From Bacteroides luti (GTDB lineage: Bacteria > Bacteroidota > Bacteroidia > Bacteroidales > Bacteroidaceae), in contig NZ_FQTV01000016.1 in NCBI RefSeq assembly GCF_900128905.1, positions 1 to 64,000 on the forward strand: 64,000 nt of DNA. Reading direction: 5' to 3'. The notes beneath the pieces were generated by a model. The model did no database searches. It was given only the letters and a program-made list of their open reading frames with translations, and was not told where the DNA came from. Position 1 is the first letter of the stretch. The number at the start of each line of letters is the position of its first letter. Position numbers and translations under genes: made by a program. Below, piece by piece: positions 45,529 through 53,962 of this stretch.

Positions 45529-48309
45529 ATGTCTCAAGAAAAATATATATCTGTAAAAGGTGCACGCGTCAATAATCTAAAGAATATTGATGTAGATATT
45601 CCTCGCAATAAATTAGTTGTAATCACAGGATTGTCCGGCTCAGGAAAGTCATCACTTGCTTTCGATACGCTTTATGCGGAAGGGCAAAGACGATATGTGG
45701 AAAGTCTAAACAGCTACGCACGTCAGTTTTTGGGAAGAATGACAAAGCCCGAATGCGACTTTATTAAAGGTATCCCTCCCGCCATCGCTATTGAACAAAA
45801 AGTAAATAGTCGGAATCCTCGCTCTACAGTAGGAACTTCAACTGAAATATATGAATATCTGCGTTTGCTTTATGCCCGCATAGGAAAAACTTATTCACCC
45901 ATATCCGGTACTCTTGTAAAAAAGCATCAGGTTGAAGACATCATCAGCTGTATGCTTTCATATCCGGAAGGAACACGTTACGTAATTCTCACTCCCATCC
46001 TTTTACGCAAAGGAAGAACAATGAAAGAGCAACTCGAAATGGACCTTAAACAAGGGTTTAACAGAGTTGAATTAAATGGAGAGACTGTACGTATTGATGA
46101 CTTGCTAAAGAAGCAGGACATTGAAACTGAAAATGAAATCTATTTGCTTGTAGATAGATTAGTATGCGATAAATCTAAAGACAGCATTAGCCGTTTGACC
46201 GATTCTGTTGAAACTGCTTTCTATGAAGGTAGTGGGAACTGCATGTTGCGTTTCTATCTGGAAGAAGGACCGATTGTACATTCTTTCAGTAAAAAGTTTG
46301 AAGCTGATGGCATTGTTTTTGAAGAACCCACCGACCACATGTTTAGCTTTAACTCTCCTATTGGTGCTTGTCCTAAGTGCGAAGGTTTCGGTAAAGTAAT
46401 AGGTATAGATGAAGGTCTGGTTGTTCCTAACCGTTCACTTAGCATTTATGATGGTGCTGTAGTTTGCTGGAGAGGTGAGAAAATGGGAGAATGGAAAGAT
46501 GAATTTATACGTTCCGTTGCTAAATATAACTTTCCTATTTTTGTTCCATACTATGAACTAACCAAGGATCAAAAAGATTTATTATGGAAAGGAAGTAAAA
46601 ATGTTCATGGTATTGACGAATTCTTTGAGATGCTTGAAAAGAATCAATATAAAATTCAATATCGTGTAATGTTGGCTCGTTATCGGGGAAAAACTTACTG
46701 CCCCGACTGTAATGGAACCAGATTAAAGAAAGAAGCTGGTTATGTAAAAATAGGCAATTGCTCAATTTCAGAGTTAGTAGATCTTCCAATACACGATTTA
46801 AAAAGATTCTTCGACAATCTTTCTCTTGATGAACACGAAGCTGCTATAGCCAAGCGAATCCTGACAGAGATAAATAACCGCATCACATTCCTTATAGATG
46901 TAGGTTTAGGATATCTTACACTCAATCGCTTAAGTAATTCATTATCCGGAGGAGAAAGTCAACGAATCAATCTGGCTACTTCCTTAGGCAGCAGTTTAGT
47001 TGGCTCTCTTTATATTCTTGACGAGCCAAGTATCGGACTCCACTCACGAGATACTGATCGCCTTATTAAAGTTCTTCGTCAGCTGCAGGAATTAGGTAAC
47101 ACTGTTGTAGTGGTGGAACATGACGAAGAAATTATCCGTGCAGCCGATTATATAATCGACGTAGGTCCAAAAGCTGGACGTCTGGGAGGAGAGATCGTTT
47201 ATCACGGAGATATGAAAAATCTTAAAAAAGGAAGCAATAGTTATACCGTTAAATATCTGCTTGGAGAAGAAACAATAAACGTTCCTGCCTTTCATCGTCC
47301 ATGGAACAATTACATAGAGGTTATTGGTGCCAGGGAAAACAACCTGAAAGGAATTAATGTCATTTTCCCATTGAATGTAATGACTGTGGTTACCGGCGTT
47401 AGTGGTTCGGGAAAATCAACACTGGTTCGTGATATCTTTTATCGGGCATTGAAACGGGAATACAGTGAAATAAGCGAACGTCCGGGAGAATTTATTTCTC
47501 TTGACGGAGATATTAATATGGTTAAGAACATAGAATTCGTAGACCAAAACCCAATAGGGAAGTCTTCCCGTTCTAATCCTGTGACTTATATCAAAGCATA
47601 CGATGAAATCCGAAAATTATGGGCAGAACAACCATTGGCCAAGCTTATGGGATATTCAGCTTCGCACTTCTCTTTTAACACTGAAGGTGGTCGATGCGAA
47701 GAATGTAAAGGAGACGGTACCATTACTGTTGAAATGCAATTCATGGCCGACTTAGTGCTTGAATGTGAAAGCTGCCACGGAAAACGATTTAAATCAGAGA
47801 CACTGGAAGTTAAGTACAAGGACATAAACATTTACGATGTACTTGAAATGACAGTCGATCAGGCAGTTGAATTCTTTGCTGAAAACGGGCAAAAAAAGAT
47901 TGTAAAGAAGCTTTCTTCTCTTCAGGCTGTTGGACTGGGATACATTAAACTCGGTCAATCTTCATCCACTCTTTCCGGTGGAGAGAATCAGCGCGTTAAG
48001 CTTGCTTACTTCCTAAGTCAGGAAAAAGCATACCCTACTATCTTTGTCTTCGACGAACCAACAACAGGGTTGCATTTCCATGATATTAAGAAACTACTGG
48101 AAGCTTTTGATGCATTAATCGCAAGAGGACATACCGTTGTTATCATTGAGCACAATATGGATGTTATTAAATGTGCAGATTATATTATTGATCTTGGCCC
48201 TGAAGGTGGAAATATGGGAGGTAACTTAGTTTGTTGTGGAACTCCTGAGAAGGTAGCTAAATGTGCAGCTTCATACACCGGCCAGTTCCTTGCAGAGAAG
48301 CTTCAGTAA
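45529..48309 (+). CDS. uvrA: UvrABC excinuclease subunit A
   Basis: A 926-residue DNA damage recognition ATPase, usual length about 940. I start at 45529 ([19 protein letters not shown]) because the promoter lies inside the 24-codon upstream extension. Two ABC cassettes are seen: Walker [10 protein letters not shown] near 34-42 with signature LSGGESQRI near 474, then GVSGSGKST near 623 with LSGGENQRV near 815. Zinc-finger cysteines are [16 protein letters not shown] and CEECKGDG...CESCHGKR. UvrA dimers bind damaged DNA and load UvrB. The N-terminal [13 protein letters not shown] is typical. Confidence 0.96.
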   Translation: MSQEKYISVKGARVNNLKNIDVDIPRNKLVVITGLSGSGKSSLAFDTLYAEGQRRYVESLNSYARQFLGRMTKPECDFIKGIPPAIAIEQKVNSRNPRSTVGTSTEIYEYLRLLYARIGKTYSPISGTLVKKHQVEDIISCMLSYPEGTRYVILTPILLRKGRTMKEQLEMDLKQGFNRVELNGETVRIDDLLKKQDIETENEIYLLVDRLVCDKSKDSISRLTDSVETAFYEGSGNCMLRFYLEEGPIVHSFSKKFEADGIVFEEPTDHMFSFNSPIGACPKCEGFGKVIGIDEGLVVPNRSLSIYDGAVVCWRGEKMGEWKDEFIRSVAKYNFPIFVPYYELTKDQKDLLWKGSKNVHGIDEFFEMLEKNQYKIQYRVMLARYRGKTYCPDCNGTRLKKEAGYVKIGNCSISELVDLPIHDLKRFFDNLSLDEHEAAIAKRILTEINNRITFLIDVGLGYLTLNRLSNSLSGGESQRINLATSLGSSLVGSLYILDEPSIGLHSRDTDRLIKVLRQLQELGNTVVVVEHDEEIIRAADYIIDVGPKAGRLGGEIVYHGDMKNLKKGSNSYTVKYLLGEETINVPAFHRPWNNYIEVIGARENNLKGINVIFPLNVMTVVTGVSGSGKSTLVRDIFYRALKREYSEISERPGEFISLDGDINMVKNIEFVDQNPIGKSSRSNPVTYIKAYDEIRKLWAEQPLAKLMGYSASHFSFNTEGGRCEECKGDGTITVEMQFMADLVLECESCHGKRFKSETLEVKYKDINIYDVLEMTVDQAVEFFAENGQKKIVKKLSSLQAVGLGYIKLGQSSSTLSGGENQRVKLAYFLSQEKAYPTIFVFDEPTTGLHFHDIKKLLEAFDALIARGHTVVIIEHNMDVIKCADYIIDLGPEGGNMGGNLVCCGTPEKVAKCAASYTGQFLAEKLQ

Positions 48310-48344
48310 AACGAGGATGAAAAGAGGTTGACTTAAAAGTGATG

Positions 48345-48513
48345 TGACCCCCAAAAGTTGGGCATGTTAAACGTTAAATATTTTGGTAAAGAGTTCGGTA
48401 TTGTACCGGACTCTTCCCTTTTAATCTAATTTTGATTATTATAATAGTCAATATATTCCTCCAAAGCCTTTATAAAAGCTTCTACAGTTCCAAAACCTTC
48501 GGTATACAGAAGT
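48345..48513 (-). mobile_element. Decayed IS3-family insertion sequence fragment
   Basis: TGACCCCCAAAAGTTGGGCA (48345-48364) looks like an IS3-type terminal repeat. The minus strand from 48513 reads as a transposase C-terminus (TEGFGTVEAFIKALEEYI, then DYYNNQN) before a stop at about 48430, and continues in a shifted frame as RYNTELFTKIFNV. The usual rve end of IS3 transposases is YYN-[NK]-x-R-x-x-x-K-L-x-x-L-x-P-x-x-[FY]-R; here it is broken by a stop and a frameshift. Nothing of the catalytic DDE region remains. It is inert. Confidence 0.7.
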
Positions 48514-48515
48514 TA

Positions 48516-48558
48516 AAGTGCACCCCAAAAGTTTAAGCCTAACTTTTGGAGTGCACTT
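48516..48558. mobile_element. Fused IS terminal inverted repeats (MITE-like)
   Basis: AAGTGCACCCCAAAAGTT and AACTTTTGGAGTGCACTT are near-exact inverted repeats (one mismatch) around a 7-nt centre. The CCCCAAAAGTT ends resemble IS3-type ends. Both ends back to back with no body suggest a deletion-derived remnant. It follows the IS3 fragment by 2 bp. Confidence 0.6.
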
Positions 48559-48673
48559 CACTATTAATAAACCAATATAAAGGGATTTTTCAAAATTGAG
48601 TTTCAGTCTATAAGATTCTCAATTCAAAAATTCTGCTTTTACACAGTCTTTACTATTTTTCAAAACCGGTTTC

Positions 48674-49162
48674 TTAAAAATAGAATCCAAATCCTATTTT
48701 CACACCAAACTTACTATAGTCCTGGTCAGTCAGACTTTGGTTATAATACATAGCAGGTTCCACAGTTACTGTGCGACTCAGGAAAAAGGCATATCCAACT
48801 TCTGCACCAAGGGTTGCATCATTCTTATGCCCACCGGTGTAGAAATCATAATTATCATATTTAAACTTTGATCCAATATAAATACCAGTCTGATCAAAGT
48901 AATAACGAACACCAGCTCCCAAAGAAGTTCTATCATCTCCCCTATCTTTAATATCTGCTCCGGCATTAATAAGCAAAGCAAAATTATCCATTAAAAAAAC
49001 GCCACCTTCAGCTTCAAATCCTAACGAGAATTTTTCCTGACCACTATAAGACATACCGAGACCTGTAATTGAAGGTGTTATTAACCATTTATTCTGTTCA
49101 AATTGCGCTTGTGCAGTAACAGTACATAATAAAACTGCAATACAAATAAGTAATTTTTTCAT
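48674..49162 (-). CDS. Small outer-membrane beta-barrel protein
   Basis: 162 residues starting at 49162 (MKKLLICIAVLLCTVTAQAQ is a clean signal peptide, cut after residue 20). The open frame extends to 49321 but that adds a basic, non-signal tail and runs through the neighbouring gene. The mature part is an eight-strand-like barrel: ITPSITGLGMSYSG, FSLGFEAEGGVF, ALLINAGADIK, LGAGVRYYF, IYIGSKFKYDN, LGAEVGYAF, VTVEPAMYYNQ and FGVKIGFGFYF with a terminal Phe. It resembles OmpA/OmpW-like porin families; the function is unknown. It is co-transcribed with the small membrane protein gene 7 bp upstream. Confidence 0.78.
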   Translation of the reverse strand: MKKLLICIAVLLCTVTAQAQFEQNKWLITPSITGLGMSYSGQEKFSLGFEAEGGVFLMDNFALLINAGADIKDRGDDRTSLGAGVRYYFDQTGIYIGSKFKYDNYDFYTGGHKNDATLGAEVGYAFFLSRTVTVEPAMYYNQSLTDQDYSKFGVKIGFGFYF

Positions 49163-49169
49163 TTTATAT

Positions 49170-49415
49170 TTAGTTGTTTGAATGCTCCGAATCTTTTTTC
49201 CACTCCTCCATTTCTCTACGTCGTTTTTCAGCCAATTTTTCTTTCTTACGCAACACAAGCCATAATAGTAAAACAATAACATAAGAAACTGCAATCGTAA
49301 CATATTTCTCCATTTCACCAATAGTGTGATTACGAGGTACTAAATATATAGCCATAGCTGTTATATAAATAAAGAGAGCACCACAAAGCCATGTAGATTT
49401 TTTATATTTTTTCAT
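49170..49415 (-). CDS. Small two-helix membrane protein
   Basis: 81 residues from the ATG at 49415 (MKKYKKSTWLCGALF); the frame opens earlier at 49454 but lacks a clear ribosome site there. Two membrane segments, STWLCGALFIYITAMAIYLV and YVTIAVSYVIVLLLWLVLR, are followed by a charged helix (KKEKLAEKRRREMEEWKKDSE). It stays in the inner membrane with a cytoplasmic tail. No named family. It is 7 bp from the small barrel gene, probably a two-gene unit. Confidence 0.65.
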   Translation of the reverse strand: MKKYKKSTWLCGALFIYITAMAIYLVPRNHTIGEMEKYVTIAVSYVIVLLLWLVLRKKEKLAEKRRREMEEWKKDSEHSNN

Positions 49416-49568
49416 TAGAGTCTTCTTTTTAGTATGAAAAAAACTTTCATACACTGTTTAGCTTTTTTCTTTTTTGTATTTAAAACAAAAATAAGTAATA
49501 TTATTTATTCGTGTCTCCTTTCAGTTGAAAAAGAGGAATCTTCTAACGCTTTTTTACGTTCTTTTATC

Positions 49569-49576
49569 TACCTTTG
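49569..49576 (+). promoter_or_regulatory. -7 element of the second GHL10-type gene
   Basis: TACCTTTG fits TAnnTTTG exactly and lies 20 bp before the ATG at 49597. It sits inside the open frame that begins at 49525, so that earlier start is not used. No clear -33 TTG. Confidence 0.6.
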
Positions 49577-49596
49577 CAACATTACAGCAAGCGAAA

Positions 49597-51276
49597 ATGA
49601 AACATACATACCTTATTCTTTTGTTCCTTTGTTTTTTCATAACCAATACACAGGCACAACCTAAAAATGAGATACGAGCCACTTGGCTGACAACAATATA
49701 TGGACTTGACTGGCCAACAGTCAAAGCCACCTCTCCTACCACTATCAATAAACAAAAAGCAGAATTATGCAGAATTTTGGATGAGCTAAAAGCTGCCAAT
49801 TTTAATACCGTATTACTTCAAACACGTTTACGGGGAGACGTTATCTATCCGTCTTCCATTGAAACCTATAATGAGACATTAACGGGAAAAGCCGGTTGCT
49901 CTCCCGGATATGACGCGCTTGCATTTGCTATTGAAGAGTGCCATAAACGCGGAATGGAATGTCATGCATGGATAGTCTCAATTCCATTGGGAAAAGAAAA
50001 TCATGTAAAAGCATTAGGGAATAAATCTGTTACTAAGAAACACCCACAAATATGCAAACGTTATCAGGGTGAATGGTTTCTCGATCCCGGCAACCCGGCA
50101 ACAAAAGATTACCTTTTTTCTATTGTAAAAGAAATAATTACCGGTTATGATGTAGATGGCATCCATCTTGATTATATTCGTTATCCTGACCGTCCAAATG
50201 ATTTTCCGGATAAAGAGATGTTTCGCAAATATGGTAACGGAAAAAGCCTGGACAGTTGGAGAAGAGACAACATTACAGCAATTGTACGACACTTGTATCA
50301 GCAGGTTAAGCAAATCAAACCTTGGGTAAAAATGAGTAGTTCACCTGTTGGCAAATTCAAAGATACTTCTCATTACCCATCAGGAGGATGGAATGCTTAT
50401 CATACAGTTTACCAGGATGCTCAAGGGTGGCTTCGTGAAGGCATCCAGGATATTCTATTCCCTATGATGTATTTCAACGGAAATAACTTTTATCCATTTG
50501 CATTAGATTGGCAGGAAAATAGCTTCGGACGTTGTGTAGTTCCCGGATTAGGTATTTATTTTCTTGATCCGGCAGAAAAAGACTGGCCGCTAAGTGAAAT
50601 TGAACGTCAGATATATTTCACCCGTCGTCATGGATTAACCGGACAAGCCTTTTACCGTACTGAATACCTATTAAAAAACACCAAGCATCTGTTCGACGAA
50701 CTAAACGGATTACATTACTCCAGTCCTGCTCTTCAACCTAAAATGAAATGGCTGGATAATACAGCTCCAACACGTCCTAACGATTTATCAAGTAACCGTA
50801 TAGGATCGACAGTTCAATTAAGCTGGCAACCATCAACCGACAACGACTCACGAACAGCACCATACTATATTGTGTATGCTTCTGATAAATTTCCAGTAGA
50901 TATATCCAAGCCTTATAATATTGTTGCACATGATATCAGAGAGAATCATTACGCTTACAAGGAAGAGACTGCCAGAGAAAATAAACGTTATTTTGCAGTA
51001 ACAGCAACCGATCGTTTTGGAAATGAGAGTGCAGCAGTACAATTAACACTCCCGGATAATAAACTTCAATTATCCCAGGATAGCCTATTATTGCAACTTC
51101 CCAAATCCGAAGAATTGGAGAGTATAACTATTACCGATCTTACCGGCAGATGTGTATTACATTCTAAATATGAGGAAAAGATCTCTTTGAAGAGCTTGCA
51201 AAAGGGACTTTACAAAGTGTTATTTACAGATAAAAACGGACAGATTCATCCTTCAACCAAGATGCTTGCACGATAA
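49597..51276 (+). CDS. GHL10-type glycosidase-like protein with T9SS-like C-terminal tail
   Basis: 559 residues from the ATG at 49597; MKHTYLILLFLCFFITNTQAQ is a clean signal peptide. The catalytic-type domain has NEIRATWLTTIYGLDWP, NFNTVLLQTRLRGDVIYPSS, ECHKRGMECHAWIVSIP and DVDGIHLDYIRYPDRPN (DUF187/GHL10). A fibronectin III-like domain follows (APTRPNDLSSNRIGSTVQLSW). The last 75 residues carry ITITDLTGRCVLHS, ISLKSLQKGLYKVLF and KMLAR, which resemble the Por secretion (type IX) sorting domain. It overlaps the convergent ATP-grasp gene by 31 bp. Substrate unknown. Confidence 0.85.
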   Translation: MKHTYLILLFLCFFITNTQAQPKNEIRATWLTTIYGLDWPTVKATSPTTINKQKAELCRILDELKAANFNTVLLQTRLRGDVIYPSSIETYNETLTGKAGCSPGYDALAFAIEECHKRGMECHAWIVSIPLGKENHVKALGNKSVTKKHPQICKRYQGEWFLDPGNPATKDYLFSIVKEIITGYDVDGIHLDYIRYPDRPNDFPDKEMFRKYGNGKSLDSWRRDNITAIVRHLYQQVKQIKPWVKMSSSPVGKFKDTSHYPSGGWNAYHTVYQDAQGWLREGIQDILFPMMYFNGNNFYPFALDWQENSFGRCVVPGLGIYFLDPAEKDWPLSEIERQIYFTRRHGLTGQAFYRTEYLLKNTKHLFDELNGLHYSSPALQPKMKWLDNTAPTRPNDLSSNRIGSTVQLSWQPSTDNDSRTAPYYIVYASDKFPVDISKPYNIVAHDIRENHYAYKEETARENKRYFAVTATDRFGNESAAVQLTLPDNKLQLSQDSLLLQLPKSEELESITITDLTGRCVLHSKYEEKISLKSLQKGLYKVLFTDKNGQIHPSTKMLAR

Positions 51277-52427
51277 TTTTTTTGTTGTGTTACAGGTGTT
51301 AATTCCATATAGCCCGACACAATCCGGCCATTTTCAACAACAAGTGGAAAATCAGCCTGTTTCTTCTCGTGGTCAGTCATCAGTAAAGAAGGATCATTAA
51401 AATAATCAACCTGAAAATAGCCCATCTTTCCGGGAGTAATAAACCTGTCATAAAAGAGTCGGGAGAAAATCCCCATGTTCATACGCAGGTTTACCTCCAC
51501 ACAAGGATGAATACGAAAAACAGGTTGCTCAGGAAAACGACAAATCATCATATCTACCCCCAGATATCCATTATACTTTTCATCTATCAGTTGAGAAAGT
51601 TTTATTTCGAGCTGATTTCGCAACAAGTGCAAATCGGCGGCATTAACAAATTCGGTGAGACGCTGTTCAATAGCTTCATTGGAAGCCAGAAGATTCCCCG
51701 TGTAAGCCCCTCTTACATCTGTTTCAAAAAAAGAATATCCGGCAAAAGAGACTTTACCCGATTCATCACAAAAAAATTCCATGGCAAAATCCTTCACTTT
51801 ATCCAGCCAAGGTTCGCCTACCACACAACGCTGATTCTTTATCACCCGATTACTCCATCCTTGAATATGACTGGTATACTCACCTTTACCCGGTCGTAGT
51901 CCTTTGCCACTACCCGACCATGGTGCTTTTAAAAGAACTTTGGGATAATGCTCAACAAACTCCCGAACAGCTTCATCAGAAGTTAATTCTTCCGAGACTC
52001 CACAAAAAGAAGAAGAAACATTCAACTCCCTGAGTAAAGAAACAGCTAAAGATCGATGAGACAACTTACGTAAAATCTCCATTTGCTTTTTATCAGGTAG
52101 AAGATCATCAGAAAAGCCTAATAGCCGGGCTTGTTTTATCAAAGCAGCATTCCATCCCCACGGACAAAGTTTCAAAGATGACTGGAAAGCAATATCATCC
52201 TCCCCGATTCTGCCGACAGATAGATCAAACAAATTCTTTATCTGCAGCATCCACTCCTCGGCATCCGGTTCGTTACTCATTACCAGCATTCCCGGTGAGG
52301 TATACCATATTGGCAGCAACGAAAGGTCGTCTGCCATCTTTCGGGCAGAAAGAGGCGGTGTATAATTCTCATCACCATTAGCCAATGCCAAATCATTATC
52401 AGGATTGAATAAATATACTTCCAGCAT
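51246..52427 (-). CDS. ATP-grasp-like protein of unknown function
   Basis: 393 residues, cytoplasmic, with no signal peptide. ATP-grasp features are visible: KVLLKAPWSGSGKGLR near 167-182 (ATP-binding Lys and Gly-rich loop), CVVGEPWLDKVKDFAMEFF near 208-226 (central acidic strand), and GYLGVDMMICR...CVEVNLRMNMGIF near 297-325 (metal-binding Glu and Asn). An N-terminal NPDNDLALANG block is conserved in Bacteroidales hypotheticals. ATP-grasp enzymes join a carboxylate to an amine or thiol. No neighbour indicates a substrate. Its 3' end overlaps the convergent GHL10-type gene. Confidence 0.6.
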   Translation of the reverse strand: MLEVYLFNPDNDLALANGDENYTPPLSARKMADDLSLLPIWYTSPGMLVMSNEPDAEEWMLQIKNLFDLSVGRIGEDDIAFQSSLKLCPWGWNAALIKQARLLGFSDDLLPDKKQMEILRKLSHRSLAVSLLRELNVSSSFCGVSEELTSDEAVREFVEHYPKVLLKAPWSGSGKGLRPGKGEYTSHIQGWSNRVIKNQRCVVGEPWLDKVKDFAMEFFCDESGKVSFAGYSFFETDVRGAYTGNLLASNEAIEQRLTEFVNAADLHLLRNQLEIKLSQLIDEKYNGYLGVDMMICRFPEQPVFRIHPCVEVNLRMNMGIFSRLFYDRFITPGKMGYFQVDYFNDPSLLMTDHEKKQADFPLVVENGRIVSGYMELTPVTQQKNYRASILVEG

Positions 52428-52450
52428 TTATTTTTTATGTATTTTGTATA

Positions 52451-52458
52451 CAAAAGTA
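52451..52458 (-). promoter_or_regulatory. -7 element of the ATP-grasp-like gene
   Basis: TACTTTTG on the minus strand fits the consensus and lies 24 bp before the ATG at 52427. It is part of the palindromic TTTTGTATACAAAA (52442-52455). No clear -33 element. Confidence 0.45.
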
Positions 52459-52504
52459 AGCAAAAAGAAAAATAGAATAATCAACCATCTAAAATAATTT
52501 TATT

Positions 52505-52536
52505 CTTGTACAAAAGAATGTTTTATTTTGTACAAA
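52505..52536. repeat. Two-copy TGTACA array, 22-bp period
   Basis: TGTACA at 52507-52512 and 52529-52534 are exactly 22 bp apart, flanked by TTGTACAAAAGAATG and TTTTGTACAAAA. The 16-nt string CTTGTACAAAAGAATG (52505-52520) is identical to 7181-7196. It lies 220 bp before the AAA ATPase gene and 80 bp before the ATP-grasp-like gene. Confidence 0.75.
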
Positions 52537-52699
52537 ATGCCATCTATTAAATAGAATAAACGGATTATTGCAGAGCCTTAAAATAAGATTGAAACAACAA
52601 TTATCCTCTGCAGAATTGAATATTTATAAGCTACATAATCACTTTCTATAAACAAAAGCATAAACAAGTTTAAATAGATGAATATTTTGCAATCTCTAC

Positions 52700-52730
52700 T
52701 TTGCAAAGTAGATAATTATAATTATCTTTG
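52700..52730 (+). promoter_or_regulatory. Promoter of the AAA/DUF4143 ATPase gene
   Basis: -33 TTTG (52700-52703), 19-bp spacer, -7 TATCTTTG (52723-52730), an excellent match. It lies inside the first 18 codons of the open frame that begins at 52678, so translation must start downstream. Confidence 0.8.
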
Positions 52731-52752
52731 CCTCGACAATAAAAGAATGTTT

Positions 52753-53931
52753 ATGGAAGCCTTTTACAGAACTCACAGCTATCTGGTAGAACACACCAAT
52801 GCCTCCGTTCGACGTGATTTGATGGATGAGATCGATTGGAACGACCGTCTTATTGGAATCAAAGGGACTCGAGGTGTAGGAAAAACTACTTTCCTGTTGC
52901 AATATGCAAAAGAGCGATTCGGAACTGACCGTTCATGCTTGTTTATCAACATGAATAACTTTTATTTCTCAGGACATACCATTATAGAGTTTGCAGAAGA
53001 ATTTCTTAAAAACGGTGGTAAAGTACTTCTCATAGACCAGGTCTTTAAGTATCCAAACTGGAGTCATGAACTAAGAATTTGCCATGATCGTTTTCCTGGT
53101 TTGAAAATTGTATTTACCGGTTCATCGGTTATGCGATTAAAAGAAGAAAACACTGAGTTATCCGGAATCGTAAAATCATATAATCTCCGCGGATTCTCAT
53201 TCAGAGAATTTCTGAATCTGCAAACAGGTAACAACTTTCCGTCTTACTCGTTAGAAGATATTTTGTCCAATCACGAGCAAATAGCCAAGACTGTACTCTC
53301 AAAGGTTCGTCCTACAGACTATTTCCAGGACTATCTTCATCATGGTTTTTATCCATTTTTTCTTGAAAAAAGAAATTTTTCCGAAAATTTGCTTAAAACG
53401 ATGAACATGATGGTAGAAGTAGACATTCTACTTATTAAGCAAATAGAACTGAAATATCTTTCAAAGATAAAGAAGCTTTTATACTTGCTTGCAGTTGATG
53501 GTCCTTCAGCTCCCAATGTCAGTCATTTGGCTACAGAGATTGAAACATCACGTGCTACGGTTATGAACTACATCAAATACCTGGCAGACGCAAGGTTAAT
53601 CAACATGGTTTATCCAAAAGGAGAATCTTTCCCTAAAAAGCCATCAAAGATAATGATGCATAACACTAATCTTATGTATTCTATTTATCCGGTAAAAGTG
53701 GAAGAACAAGATGTTGCCGAAACATTCTTTCTCAATACACTCTATAAGGACCATGTTCTCAATAAAGGAGAAAAAGGAACTTCTTTTTTGGTAGATGAAA
53801 AGATTCCATTTAAGATATGTACCGACGGATTTAAGGTCAAAAATAATCCAGCCATTACGTATGCCATTCACAGGGCAGAAATAGGGCGAGGAAATCAGAT
53901 ACCTTTATGGTTATTTGGTTTTCTTTATTAA
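52753..53931 (+). CDS. AAA-type ATPase with DUF4143-like C-terminus
   Basis: 393 residues if started at 52753 (MEAFYRTHSYLVEHT); the ATG at 52747 is an alternative 2 codons earlier. Walker A is KGTRGVGKTTFLLQ near 36-49 and Walker B is KVLLIDQVFKYPNW near 92. FTGSSVMRL is the sensor strand. RGFSFREFLNLQTG and the C-terminal winged-helix (VSHLATEIETSRATVMNYIKYLADARLI) fit the AAA_14/DUF4143 family, often linked to toxin-antitoxin or stress regulons but of unknown role. It is next to nifJ (31 bp) on the same strand. Confidence 0.85.
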   Translation: MEAFYRTHSYLVEHTNASVRRDLMDEIDWNDRLIGIKGTRGVGKTTFLLQYAKERFGTDRSCLFINMNNFYFSGHTIIEFAEEFLKNGGKVLLIDQVFKYPNWSHELRICHDRFPGLKIVFTGSSVMRLKEENTELSGIVKSYNLRGFSFREFLNLQTGNNFPSYSLEDILSNHEQIAKTVLSKVRPTDYFQDYLHHGFYPFFLEKRNFSENLLKTMNMMVEVDILLIKQIELKYLSKIKKLLYLLAVDGPSAPNVSHLATEIETSRATVMNYIKYLADARLINMVYPKGESFPKKPSKIMMHNTNLMYSIYPVKVEEQDVAETFFLNTLYKDHVLNKGEKGTSFLVDEKIPFKICTDGFKVKNNPAITYAIHRAEIGRGNQIPLWLFGFLY

Positions 53932-53962
53932 CTGAGTTTTTTTATTTAATATATTAAATGTT

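Noticed and set aside
48345..48513. Active insertion sequence
   Set aside because: Only a transposase C-terminus with a stop and frameshift and one end repeat remain.
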